Part shown: one piece after another, positions 46,348 through 56,751 of the stretch | Position numbering within the stretch: the stretch's first letter is position 1 | Layout of the letters: each line of letters opens with the position of its first letter | Assembly (NCBI RefSeq): GCF_003231275.1 | Contig: NZ_QKVL01000028.1 | Coordinates: 21,219-85,218 of the forward strand | Reading direction: 5' to 3' | Source of the DNA: Pseudomonas huaxiensis | GTDB taxonomy: Bacteria; Pseudomonadota; Gammaproteobacteria; Pseudomonadales; Pseudomonadaceae | Length of the DNA stretch: 64,000 bases | Made by a program: the position numbers and the translations under genes | The notes under the pieces: generated by a model | Database searches by the model: none | Told to the model about the DNA's origin: nothing | The model's input: the letters and a program-made list of their open reading frames with translations, nothing else

Positions 46348-46598
46348 GATCGAGCGCCGCCCGCGCGGCGCATCGCGAGCAAGCTCGCTCCTACATTGGT
46401 TGCAACGTACCTATGCCTGTCAGGCCATAGTTGAACGCCTTGTTTGTACGGCGCGGTATCGAGTCGACCCTAACAGCCTCCCCACGCTTCATCGCCAAAC
46501 GCCAAGGGCGTGCAACACCCCTCTGACAGGCCATGGCACGTTGCAACCGATGTAGGAGCGAGCTTGCTCGCGATGCGCCGCGCGGGCGGCGCTCGATC
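46348..46598. repeat. Inverted-repeat element with REP palindromes, copy B
   Basis: Arms of 61 bases (46348-46408 and 46538-46598) are inverted copies with one mismatch, around a 129-base centre. The arm sequence is the same REP-plus-GC-palindrome module as in copy A at 35740-36078. The centre starts with TATGCCTGTCAGGCCATAG and ends with GACAGGCCATGG, as in copy A, but its middle has diverged. Confidence 0.85.
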
Positions 46599-46653
46599 CG
46601 GAGAGCGCAGAAACACCGTTGGCAGGCACCTGGCGCCCCAACAACATTTCCAT

Positions 46654-46690
46654 AAAAAAACCCCGACTCTCACGAGCCGGGGGTTTTTTC
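46654..46690 (-). terminator. Rho-independent terminator of pckA
   Basis: CCCCG-A-CTC / GAG-C-CGGGG stem with TCAC loop, flanked by A and T runs; on the minus strand it follows the pckA stop by about 20 bases. Confidence 0.9.
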
Positions 46691-46710
46691 AGCCTGCGGT
46701 CAGCAGCAAC

Positions 46711-48252
46711 TTACAGTTGCGGACCAGCAGCCTTGATGGCATCGGAAACTTCGAATTTCTTGAAGTTTTCGATGAACAGCGAGGCCAGGCCTTTCGCAGC
46801 TTCGTCGTACGCAGCCTGGTCAGCCCAGGTGGTACGCGGGTTCAGCAGTTCGGTATCAACGCCCGGAACCGACTTCGGTACGTCCAGGTTGATGATGCCC
46901 AGGTGCTCGGTTTCAGCGCCGATCAGAGCACCGCTCTGGATGGCCGCGATCACCGCGCGGGTGGTCGGGATGCTGAAACGCTTGCCGACACCGTAGCCAC
47001 CGCCGGTCCAGCCGGTGTTGACCAGGTAGACCTTGGAGCCGAAGCCTTTGATGCGCTTGATCAGCAGTTCAGCGTATTCGCCAGCCGGGCGCGGGAAGAA
47101 CGGTGCGCCGAAGCAGGTGGAGAAGGTCGACTTGATGCCGCCGCCCGAACCCATTTCGGTGGAACCGACCAGCGCGGTGTAGCCGGACAGGAAGTGATAC
47201 GCAGCCTGCTCGTTGTTCAGGATCGACACTGGCGGCAGTACGCCGGTCAGGTCGCAGGTCAGGAAGATGACCGCATTAGGCTCGCCGCCCAGGTTCTGCT
47301 CGGAACGCTTCTCGACGTGCTCCAGCGGGTACGCGGCGCGGCTGTTCTGGGTCAGGCTGCCATCGGCGTAGTCAGCGTGCTTGGCGTCGTCCAGAACGAC
47401 GTTTTCCAGGACTGCGCCGTGCTTGATGGCTTTCCAGATGACCGGCTCGTTCTTCTCGGACAAGTCGATGCACTTGGCGTAGCAGCCGCCTTCAATGTTG
47501 AAGACAACGCCTTCGCCCCAACCGTGCTCGTCGTCACCGATCAGGTAACGGCTTTCGTCGGCCGACAGGGTGGTCTTGCCAGTGCCCGACAGACCGAAGA
47601 ACAGGGTCACGTCGCCTTCTTCGCCGATGTTGGCAGCGCAGTGCATAGGCAGCACGTCAGCGGCCGGCAGCAGGAAGTTCTGCACCGAGAACATGGCTTT
47701 CTTCATCTCACCGGCGTAACGCATGCCGGCGATCAGGACTTTTTTCTGCGCGAAGTTGAGGATGACGCAACCATCGGAATTGGTGCCGTCACGCTCTGGA
47801 ACGCATTCGAAGTTGGCAACGTTCAGGACCTGCCACTCTTCCCGGCCAGCAGGGTTGTACTGGGCTGGGTTGATGAACAGGCAACGACCGAACAGGTTCT
47901 GCCAGGCAGTCTGGGTGGTCATCTTGACTGCGAGGTAGTGATCCTCGGCAGCGCCTACGTGAACGTGGGAAACGAAGTGCTCCTGGGCGTTGTTGAACGC
48001 CTCGACGCGAGCCCACAGGGCATCGAACTTGTCGGCGGGGAACTTGCGGTTGATCGGGCCCCAGGCGATAGCGTCCTGGGTGCTCGGCTCTTCGACGATG
48101 AAACGGTCAACTGGCGAACGACCAGTGCGGTGACCGGTTTTCACGACCAGCGCGCCAGTATCGGCCAGTTCGCCTTCACCGCGTTTCAGCGCTTCTTGTA
48201 CCAGCTCGTCGACACTCAGATCGGTGTACACGGCGTTATTGGCTTGCGTCAT
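46711..48252 (-). CDS. pckA: Phosphoenolpyruvate carboxykinase (ATP)
   Basis: A 513-aa enzyme that makes phosphoenolpyruvate from oxaloacetate and ATP, the entry to gluconeogenesis on organic acids. The P-loop GLSGTGKT is at 220-227, and FFGLSGTGKTTLSAD and the metal-binding segment EGGCYAKCIDL are intact. I start at the ATG at 48252 (MTQANNAVYT), with GGGGA about five bases upstream; a 12-residue longer reading is unlikely. Upstream 180 bases to hslO are AT-richer and hold the promoter. Confidence 0.97.
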   Translation of the reverse strand: MTQANNAVYTDLSVDELVQEALKRGEGELADTGALVVKTGHRTGRSPVDRFIVEEPSTQDAIAWGPINRKFPADKFDALWARVEAFNNAQEHFVSHVHVGAAEDHYLAVKMTTQTAWQNLFGRCLFINPAQYNPAGREEWQVLNVANFECVPERDGTNSDGCVILNFAQKKVLIAGMRYAGEMKKAMFSVQNFLLPAADVLPMHCAANIGEEGDVTLFFGLSGTGKTTLSADESRYLIGDDEHGWGEGVVFNIEGGCYAKCIDLSEKNEPVIWKAIKHGAVLENVVLDDAKHADYADGSLTQNSRAAYPLEHVEKRSEQNLGGEPNAVIFLTCDLTGVLPPVSILNNEQAAYHFLSGYTALVGSTEMGSGGGIKSTFSTCFGAPFFPRPAGEYAELLIKRIKGFGSKVYLVNTGWTGGGYGVGKRFSIPTTRAVIAAIQSGALIGAETEHLGIINLDVPKSVPGVDTELLNPRTTWADQAAYDEAAKGLASLFIENFKKFEVSDAIKAAGPQL

Positions 48253-48431
48253 GAGATTCCCCATCCGGCCTGCGGCCGAGTGCTCCAAACGATTTGTAGT
48301 AGATCCTTACAAACTACTACAGCGAAAAAAGTGGCCGGATTATGCCAGAAACGCCCAAAAAAAGTAGGGCCCTCCTGTCAGAACTGCGCCTTCTGCGGAT
48401 TCGACAGGAGATTTCCCTGAGCGGAAACGTT

Positions 48432-49334
48432 TCAGTGACGAGTATCTGATGGCGCGTCCACGCCACCGCCACCAAACAATTGCTCAACATCCGCAACATC
48501 GAAGCGATAGCGCTCGTTGCAGAACTGGCAATCGATCTCGATCTGACCGCCGTGTTCGACGACCAGTGCACGCGCATCTTCCAGCCCGAGACTCGTCAGT
48601 GCGCTGCCGGAACGTTCACGCGAGCAACTGCAACGGAAACTCAGCGGCTGGACGTCGAACAGGCGCACGGCGTCTTCGTGGTAGAGGCGATGCAAGAGGG
48701 TTTCGTTGTCCAGGCCCAACTGCTCTTCGCGGCTCAAGGTGCCCGCCATCATGGTCACGTGCGCCCAGCTTTCGGCACGGTCATCGGCGTCCGGCTGACT
48801 CGCGACCGGCAGTTGCTGCAGCAGCAGGCCGCCCGCGCGGTGGCCATCGGCGCTGAGCCAGAAGCGCGTGCCGAGCTGCTCGGACTTGACGAAGTAATTG
48901 GTGAAGCATTCCGCCAGATCGGCGCCATCCAGATCGACAATGCCTTGGTAACGCTGGCCACGACGCGGGTCGACGGTGAGCGCGAGCATGCCGTTGGGCA
49001 TCATGTCGTGCAGGCCGGCATCATCGCTGATCGCGGCGCTGTCGTAGTGGGCGATGCCGCGCAGCTCACGCTCGCTTGAGCATTCGACCATCAGCAGCGA
49101 GACCGGGCCTTCGGAGCGCGCCTGGAGAATCAGCAGGCCGTCGAATTTCAGCGTGCCGACCAGCAGCGCCGCAGCGGCCATCAGCTCGCCGAGCAGTTGC
49201 GCGACTGGCTGAGGGTAGGCGTGTTTGGCCAACACTTCGGCGTAGCTGTGCTCGAGCGAAACCAGTTCGCCGCGCACATCGCGGTCGTCAAAGAGGAAGC
49301 GTTGGGTGAAATCGGTATCCGGAAGATCGGGCAT
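48432..49334 (-). CDS. hslO: Hsp33 redox-regulated chaperone
   Basis: A 300-aa cytoplasmic holdase activated by oxidation. The C-terminal zinc switch uses C235-S-C237 and C269-Q-F-C272, all four present. The N-terminal substrate-binding domain is complete. I choose the ATG at 49334 (MPDLPDTDF). It is on the same strand as hslR, about 200 bases apart, a pairing common in gamma-proteobacteria and linked to heat stress. Confidence 0.96.
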   Translation of the reverse strand: MPDLPDTDFTQRFLFDDRDVRGELVSLEHSYAEVLAKHAYPQPVAQLLGELMAAAALLVGTLKFDGLLILQARSEGPVSLLMVECSSERELRGIAHYDSAAISDDAGLHDMMPNGMLALTVDPRRGQRYQGIVDLDGADLAECFTNYFVKSEQLGTRFWLSADGHRAGGLLLQQLPVASQPDADDRAESWAHVTMMAGTLSREEQLGLDNETLLHRLYHEDAVRLFDVQPLSFRCSCSRERSGSALTSLGLEDARALVVEHGGQIEIDCQFCNERYRFDVADVEQLFGGGGVDAPSDTRH

Positions 49335-49540
49335 GGCTAAAGGCTTTCTTTGAAGAGGGAAAAGGACAAGGGGCCGGTTGGACGCCGGTACCGCCACACC
49401 GCGCAGGCGTGATCGGTTTTGTCACGAAAGGGCGTTAGTTTATGGCCATTTCGCTCCCTGATCCAAGGACCGGGGATTCTGCCCCTTACTCTGGTGCCAT
49501 CGGCCATCCGCTGACCAGTCCCCGTGCGACGAATGGCCGC

Positions 49541-49939
49541 TCAGCCCACGGAATCGTGGAATTGATGAATCTGTCGACGCTGCTTCTTGGTCGGTCGCCC
49601 ATCGGTGGTGACGCCCAAGGCACCGGCCTTGCGCAAGTCGGCGGCTTTTTCGCGGCGGGCAATGCTTTCTTCGGTCTCGGCATACAGCGCCTGTGCTTCG
49701 GGCGCGCCGCGGCGAACCACCGAGAGCGCCTTGACCACTATCGTGCGCTCGTCAAAGCCGGTGCGCAGAACGAATTCCTCACCAACACGTGGCTCCTTGC
49801 CAGGCTTGCAGCGTTCGCCGCGACAGTGCACCTTGCCGCCTTCGATCGCGGCCTTGGCCAGGGCGCGGGTTTTGTAGAAACGAGCGGCCCAAAGCCACTT
49901 GTCCAGACGAACCTTGTCGTCTTCCGGTTGTTGTGCCAT
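49541..49939 (-). CDS. hslR: S4-domain RNA-binding heat-shock protein 15
   Basis: A 132-aa S4 protein that binds stalled large ribosomal subunits carrying nascent chains. The S4 domain begins VRLDKWLWAARFYKTRALA (about 10-28), and the tail is basic (PTKKQRRQ). I start at the ATG at 49939, with GGAG seven bases upstream. It is divergent from rimB across about 108 bases. Confidence 0.94.
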   Translation of the reverse strand: MAQQPEDDKVRLDKWLWAARFYKTRALAKAAIEGGKVHCRGERCKPGKEPRVGEEFVLRTGFDERTIVVKALSVVRRGAPEAQALYAETEESIARREKAADLRKAGALGVTTDGRPTKKQRRQIHQFHDSVG

Positions 49940-50047
49940 CGCACTGCTCCGATTCATAGCGGTCATGGAACTGTACTACCGTAACTGGCGGATGCAAAAA
50001 GTCCGCAGCCTGCTTACAGTTCACCGACTTATTCCGGGTTGTGCATC

Positions 50048-50530
50048 GTGAAGACATTTGATCATTTGAGCGTTATCGGTTTGCGCGAGTGGGTGGCCCT
50101 GCCAGACCTCGGCCTGGCCGGTCTGCGCGCCAAGATCGACACCGGCGCCAGCACCTCCAGCCTGCATGCCACCGAGGTCGAACCATTCATGCGCAACGGC
50201 GAGCAATGGGTGCGCTTCAACGCCCACCTGGGTTCGGTCGTGCAGTTGCGCCACCGCCGCTGCGAAGCGCCACTGGTCACGATGAAGACCATCAAGAGTT
50301 CCAACGGCCACGCCCAGGTCCGCTACGTGATCCGCACGCCACTGGCGCTCGGTGATCGGGTCTGGGAGGTCGAATTCACCCTGGCCTGCCGCAAGGCCAT
50401 GCGTTATCGCCTGCTGCTCGGCTCCAAGGCACTGGTGCATGGCCAGTTGGTGGTCAACCCAGGCGTCAAATATGTTCAGGACAAGCCGGTGTTTCCGGCC
50501 ACCATTACCCCTTCCACAGGTGTTGCATGA
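50048..50530 (+). CDS. rimB: RimB-like retropepsin-type protease
   Basis: A 160-aa single-domain aspartyl-protease-like protein (older name ATP-dependent zinc protease family). The retropepsin motif KIDTGASTSSLHA carries the catalytic D31, and the second half has RLLLGSKALVHGQLVV. Start is uncertain: the GTG at 50048 gives the conserved-looking VKTFDHLSVIG, with only weak ribosome-site bases. It overlaps rimK by four bases. In P. fluorescens rimB belongs to the rimABK operon that controls glutamate tailing of ribosomal protein S6; a separate rimA is not seen in the 108 bases upstream. Confidence 0.87.
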   Translation: MKTFDHLSVIGLREWVALPDLGLAGLRAKIDTGASTSSLHATEVEPFMRNGEQWVRFNAHLGSVVQLRHRRCEAPLVTMKTIKSSNGHAQVRYVIRTPLALGDRVWEVEFTLACRKAMRYRLLLGSKALVHGQLVVNPGVKYVQDKPVFPATITPSTGVA

Positions 50531-51432
50531 AGATCGCTGTGCTGTCGCGGAACCCGCGTCTGTATTCCACCCGTCGCCTGGTCGAAGCCGGCACGCAACG
50601 GGGCCATGAAATGGTTGTGGTCGACACCTTGCGCGCCTACATGAACATCGCCAGCCACAAGCCGCAGATCCACTATCGCGGCAAGCCGCTGGAAGGCTTC
50701 GACGCGGTGATCCCGCGCATCGGTGCCTCGGTGACGTTCTACGGCTGCGCCGTGCTGCGTCAGTTTGAAATGATGGGCGTGTTCCCGCTCAACGAATCCG
50801 TGGCCATCGCCCGCTCCCGGGACAAACTGCGCTCGCTGCAGTTGCTGTCGCGGCGCGGCATTGGCCTGCCGGTCACCGGCTTCGCCCACTCCCCCGACGA
50901 CATCCCCGACCTGATCCAGATGGTCAATGGCGCCCCGTTGGTGATCAAGGTGCTCGAAGGTACCCAGGGCATCGGCGTGGTGCTGTGCGAAACCACCAAG
51001 GCCGCCGAGTCGGTAATCGAAGCGTTCATGGGCCTGAAGCAGAACATCATGGTCCAGGAATACATCAAGGAAGCCGGCGGCGCCGACATCCGCTGTTTCG
51101 TGGTTGGCGACAAGGTCATCGCCTCGATGAAGCGCCAGGCCAAGCCGGGCGAATTCCGCTCCAACCTGCACCGCGGCGGCACCGCCAGCCTGATCAAGGT
51201 CACGCCCGAAGAACGCATGACCGCGATCCGCGCCGCCAAGGTCATGGGCCTGAGCGTCGCAGGTGTGGACATCCTGCGGTCCAATCACGGCCCGCTGGTG
51301 ATGGAGGTGAATTCCTCACCGGGCCTGGAGGGCATCGAGGTCACCACCGGCAAGGACGTTGCCGGGATGATCATCGAGCATCTGGAAAAGAACGGCGGGC
51401 CAAATCTGACCCGCACCAAAGGGAAGGGTTAA
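50527..51432 (+). CDS. rimK: Ribosomal protein S6 glutamate ligase
   Basis: A 301-aa ATP-grasp enzyme that adds glutamates to the C-terminus of ribosomal protein S6, altering translation and, in Pseudomonas, lifestyle genes. ATP-grasp segments LVIKVLEGTQGIGVVL, MVQEYIKEAGGADIRCFVV and MEVNSSPGLEGIE are intact. Coupled to rimB by an ATGA overlap. Its stop overlaps the convergent envZ stop by four bases (51429-51432). Confidence 0.96.
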   Translation: MKIAVLSRNPRLYSTRRLVEAGTQRGHEMVVVDTLRAYMNIASHKPQIHYRGKPLEGFDAVIPRIGASVTFYGCAVLRQFEMMGVFPLNESVAIARSRDKLRSLQLLSRRGIGLPVTGFAHSPDDIPDLIQMVNGAPLVIKVLEGTQGIGVVLCETTKAAESVIEAFMGLKQNIMVQEYIKEAGGADIRCFVVGDKVIASMKRQAKPGEFRSNLHRGGTASLIKVTPEERMTAIRAAKVMGLSVAGVDILRSNHGPLVMEVNSSPGLEGIEVTTGKDVAGMIIEHLEKNGGPNLTRTKGKG

Positions 51433-52742
51433 ACAGCGTCCCGAGGCAGCAGAAGCCCCAGCGGCAACCGCACTCGGGCTTCGATACCGCCGCCGGAACG
51501 GTTGCGCAACTCGACGTTGCCGCCGTGCTGGGCGGCGATCCGCTTGACGATCGCCAGGCCCAGGCCGGTGCCCTTGCCGCTACGGGCACGGTCACCGCGA
51601 ATGAAGGGATTGAAGATCGCTTCCAGCTCGCCGGGATCGATCCCGGCACCGCGGTCCAGCACGCTCAGCACCACGTAGGGCGCACTGGTGTCACCGGAAA
51701 CGTAGGCCGCCACTTCAACACCCTGCCCGGCATGGTGCAGGGCGTTGCCGATCAGGTTGTTCAACAGGCGCTTCATCGATACCCGGCGCAACGGAAACGG
51801 CGGGATCGGCTCAAGGCACAGCCGCACCTGCTCCTCAGGCTGGTTGAACGGCGCGACCACCTCACGGACCAGATCGCTCAGGTCCACCTCCTCCACCGGC
51901 TCGTCCCGACCGTCGCGAATGAAGGCGAGGAACTGATCGAGGATCGCATCCATGTCTTCAATGTCGCGGACCATATCGTCGGTCAGGTCGCTGTCGTTGG
52001 CCATCAGCGACAGCGACAGCCGTAGCCGGGTCAACGGCGTACGCAAGTCATGGGAAACCCCGGCGAGCATCAGTTCACGCTCGCGTCCGGCCTGTTCGAC
52101 GTCCTCGGCCATCTGGTTGAAGGCGCGATAGACCTCGGTCATCTCGCTGGGCGTATCGCTGACCGGCAAGCGCACGCTGCGGCCCTGACCCAGTTGCCGC
52201 GCGGCGAACACCAGGCGCTTGAGCGGCTGGTTCAACTGACGCACGAAGATCCAGGCCGAGGCCGTGGAAAGCAGGCCGATGGCGAGAAACCAGCCAAGCA
52301 CGTTCCAGATTTTCTGGCCGCGCAACGGATGTGGGTAAAGCGGGACTTTCAGCCAGTCGTCGCCCAGGCTCGGCGCCCTCACCCACAACGCCGGCGGCGA
52401 GTGCACGCGCAACCGGACTTCGGTGTCGGCGCCCAGTTCGGCCTGCATCTGGCGCTGATAGATCTCGCTGTAAGGCCAGTGCTGCTCGCCCTCGGGTACG
52501 CCGTTGCCGGTCACCCGGATCAACCCGGCGGCCTCGGCGACCTTTTCCCGGTCCGACTCGTCCGCCGCCCAGTAGGCACGCAGGGTCAGGGCGACGCCGT
52601 GGCTGTACTGGCGATCAACCAGCACATCCTCGTTCATCAGCAGATAGACCAGGGTGAGCGCCTTGGAGAACAGGACGACGATGAGCACCAGCCACAGGGT
52701 GCGGGCGAAAAAGCTTTGCGGGAACCACAGCGGGGTTTTCAT
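51429..52742 (-). CDS. envZ: EnvZ-type sensor histidine kinase (AmgS of P. aeruginosa)
   Basis: A 437-aa inner-membrane sensor kinase. TM1 (about 16-36), a periplasmic domain (37-145), TM2 (about 146-166), HAMP (167-219), phosphorylated His231 in GVSHDLRTPL, and ATPase boxes NALHHAG, DRGAGI and GTGLGLAIVKR. It partners the OmpR regulator encoded 126 bases upstream. In P. aeruginosa the syntenic pair is AmgRS, which answers envelope stress and affects aminoglycoside tolerance. A hairpin between ompR and envZ may lower kinase expression. Confidence 0.94.
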   Translation of the reverse strand: MKTPLWFPQSFFARTLWLVLIVVLFSKALTLVYLLMNEDVLVDRQYSHGVALTLRAYWAADESDREKVAEAAGLIRVTGNGVPEGEQHWPYSEIYQRQMQAELGADTEVRLRVHSPPALWVRAPSLGDDWLKVPLYPHPLRGQKIWNVLGWFLAIGLLSTASAWIFVRQLNQPLKRLVFAARQLGQGRSVRLPVSDTPSEMTEVYRAFNQMAEDVEQAGRERELMLAGVSHDLRTPLTRLRLSLSLMANDSDLTDDMVRDIEDMDAILDQFLAFIRDGRDEPVEEVDLSDLVREVVAPFNQPEEQVRLCLEPIPPFPLRRVSMKRLLNNLIGNALHHAGQGVEVAAYVSGDTSAPYVVLSVLDRGAGIDPGELEAIFNPFIRGDRARSGKGTGLGLAIVKRIAAQHGGNVELRNRSGGGIEARVRLPLGLLLPRDAV

Positions 52743-52808
52743 GGAGAACGGCTACACACTAGGCAGGCGCGAGCGCGGCTCGCGGGCTTTACGGCTTTCG
52801 CTTCATGC

Positions 52809-52842
52809 AAAAGCAGGGCAACCCTGCGGTGGCCCTGCTTTT
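52809..52842 (-). terminator. Terminator-like hairpin between ompR and envZ
   Basis: On the minus strand AAAAGCAGGGC / GCCCTGCTTTT forms an 11-bp stem, ending in a T run inside the stem. A second, exclusive pairing of the same arm (GCAGGG-CAA-CCCTGC, 52813-52827) is also possible. It lies between the two genes of an operon and so may act as a partial terminator. Confidence 0.6.
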
Positions 52843-52868
52843 GATGACTCACTCCGTAAAACGAGGGG

Positions 52869-53609
52869 TCACTTGCCGGCATTACCGTCCGGCACGAACA
52901 CATAACCGACGCCCCAGACTGTCTGGATGTAACGCGGCTTGGAAGGATCCGGCTCGATCATCCGGCGCAGGCGCGAGATCTGCACGTCGATGGAACGCTC
53001 CAGCGCATCCCATTCACGACCGCGGGCCAGGTTCATCAGTTTGTCGCGGGTCAGCGGCTCGCGAGCGTGCATGACCAGTGCCTTGAGCACCGCGAATTCG
53101 CCGGTGGTGAGCATGTGTACTTCTTCACCCCGCTTGAGTTCGCGGGTGGCCAGCGACAGTTCGTAGTCGCCGAACGTGACGGTTTCGTCCTCGCTGCCCG
53201 GAGCACCCGGTACCGAAGGCGTCTGCCGCCGCAACACCGCCTTGACCCGCGCGACCAGCTCGTCGGGGTTGAACGGCTTGGCGAGATAGTCGTCGGCGCC
53301 CAGTTCCAGGCCCTTGATCCGGCTCAGTTCGTCGCCCTTGGCGGTGAGCATGATGATCGGGACCTGGTTGTTCGCCGCGCGCAGCCGGCGGCAGGCTGAA
53401 AGGCCATCTTCACCGGGAAGCATCAGGTCGAGGACGACCAGGTTGAAGACTTCACGCGCCAGCAGGCGGTCCATCTGCTCGACGTTCGGTACAGCCCTCG
53501 CTCGGTAGCCTTTGCTGGTGAAGAATCGCTCCAGCAGGCTGCTCAGGCCCGGGTCGTCGTCGACGATGAGGATTTTTTCGCCTTCGGCTGTTTGTGCAGT
53601 GCTGCTCAT
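52869..53609 (-). CDS. ompR: OmpR-type response regulator (AmgR of P. aeruginosa)
   Basis: A 246-aa regulator: receiver with D61 in LVVLDLMLPGEDG and acidic pocket DDD (17-19), then a winged-helix DNA-binding domain (about 150-240, REPLTRDKLMNLARGREWDALERS and YIQTVWGVGYVF). It is phosphorylated by the EnvZ encoded next. Divergent from tex across 243 bases. Length and context match the Pseudomonas ortholog. Confidence 0.95.
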   Translation of the reverse strand: MSSTAQTAEGEKILIVDDDPGLSSLLERFFTSKGYRARAVPNVEQMDRLLAREVFNLVVLDLMLPGEDGLSACRRLRAANNQVPIIMLTAKGDELSRIKGLELGADDYLAKPFNPDELVARVKAVLRRQTPSVPGAPGSEDETVTFGDYELSLATRELKRGEEVHMLTTGEFAVLKALVMHAREPLTRDKLMNLARGREWDALERSIDVQISRLRRMIEPDPSKPRYIQTVWGVGYVFVPDGNAGK

Positions 53610-53852
53610 GGGTCGCTCCTTTAATCTCGGCGCGCATTATGGCTTAGCCGCCATTTGACAGTGCCGTGTGCATTGTTAGCAGATTTTTCCCCATGTGCCA
53701 GCAGAACGGTCCTGCAAGCTGGCCAGCGGCTATCACCGCAAGCCCGGTGCGCTGGGTATAATGCGCCGCTTTTCACCGAGAGCCGCCTTGCTCCGGCGCC
53801 CCTGCGGCGCGGGCTCCGCGGCCCAAGCATTCACAATTTGTCAGGTGGTTTT

Positions 53853-56170
<2,318 letters not shown>

Positions 56171-56171
<1 letters not shown>

Positions 56172-56554
56172 TGGACGCGCCTGAAGACATCGTTCAGAGC
56201 GCCTTCAGCCAGTTGCTGGGCTGCCGTCTGCAACGCCTTGAAGAAGGCGTTGCGGAGGTGGCCCTCGCGCTGGAACCGCATTTGCGCAATCGCGGCGGCT
56301 TCCTGCATGGCGGCGCGATCTTCAGCCTGGTCGACATCGCCATGGGGCTGGCCTGCTCCAGCAGCCATGGCTTCGACCGGCGCAGCGTGACGCTGGAATG
56401 CAAGATCAACTACGTGCGGGCCGTCAGCGAGGGCGAGGTGCTGTGCATCGCCCGGGTTTTGCACGCCGGACGGCGCACGCTGGTGCTCGACGCCGACGTC
56501 TTCCAGGGCGACAAACTGGTGGCGAAGGCACAAGGAACCTTCGCCGCGCTGTAA
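56171..56554 (+). CDS. PaaI-type acyl-CoA thioesterase
   Basis: A 127-aa hotdog thioesterase. The motif GGFLHGGAIFSLVD (42-55) is the PaaI-family active-site helix. It is translationally coupled to tex (TAATG). A weak hairpin terminator follows. The natural acyl substrate is unknown; the tex-thioesterase-gshA order is typical of Pseudomonas. Confidence 0.9.
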
Positions 56555-56561
56555 AAACTTT

Positions 56562-56586
56562 GCCCGCTATCACGCGGGCGCTTTTC
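56562..56586 (+). terminator. Weak rho-independent terminator after the tex-thioesterase pair
   Basis: GCCCGC-TATCAC-GCGGGC stem followed by GCTTTTCC, eight bases after the thioesterase stop. Confidence 0.6.
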
Positions 56587-56751
56587 CTACAGATCTAGCC
56601 GAAAACTCCCAATTTGCGGTACTTTCGGCAGTGCGCGGGCGCTGCCGATTCCCTGCGAAAACCAGGCGACAACGCCAGTTCCTCTGTCCACCCTTGTAGA
56701 CCGTCACCTCCACCCCCATATTGCGGCGACTGACGTGTGAAGGAATCCATC

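Larger units (their letters stand above)
46262..46710. other. 449-base intergenic region with REP-based element and pckA terminator
   Basis: It holds inverted-repeat element copy B and the pckA terminator. I see no gene. Confidence 0.7.

Noticed and set aside
53655..53852. N-terminal extension of Tex
   Set aside because: Arg/Pro-rich, unlike Tex; strong ribosome site just before 53853.
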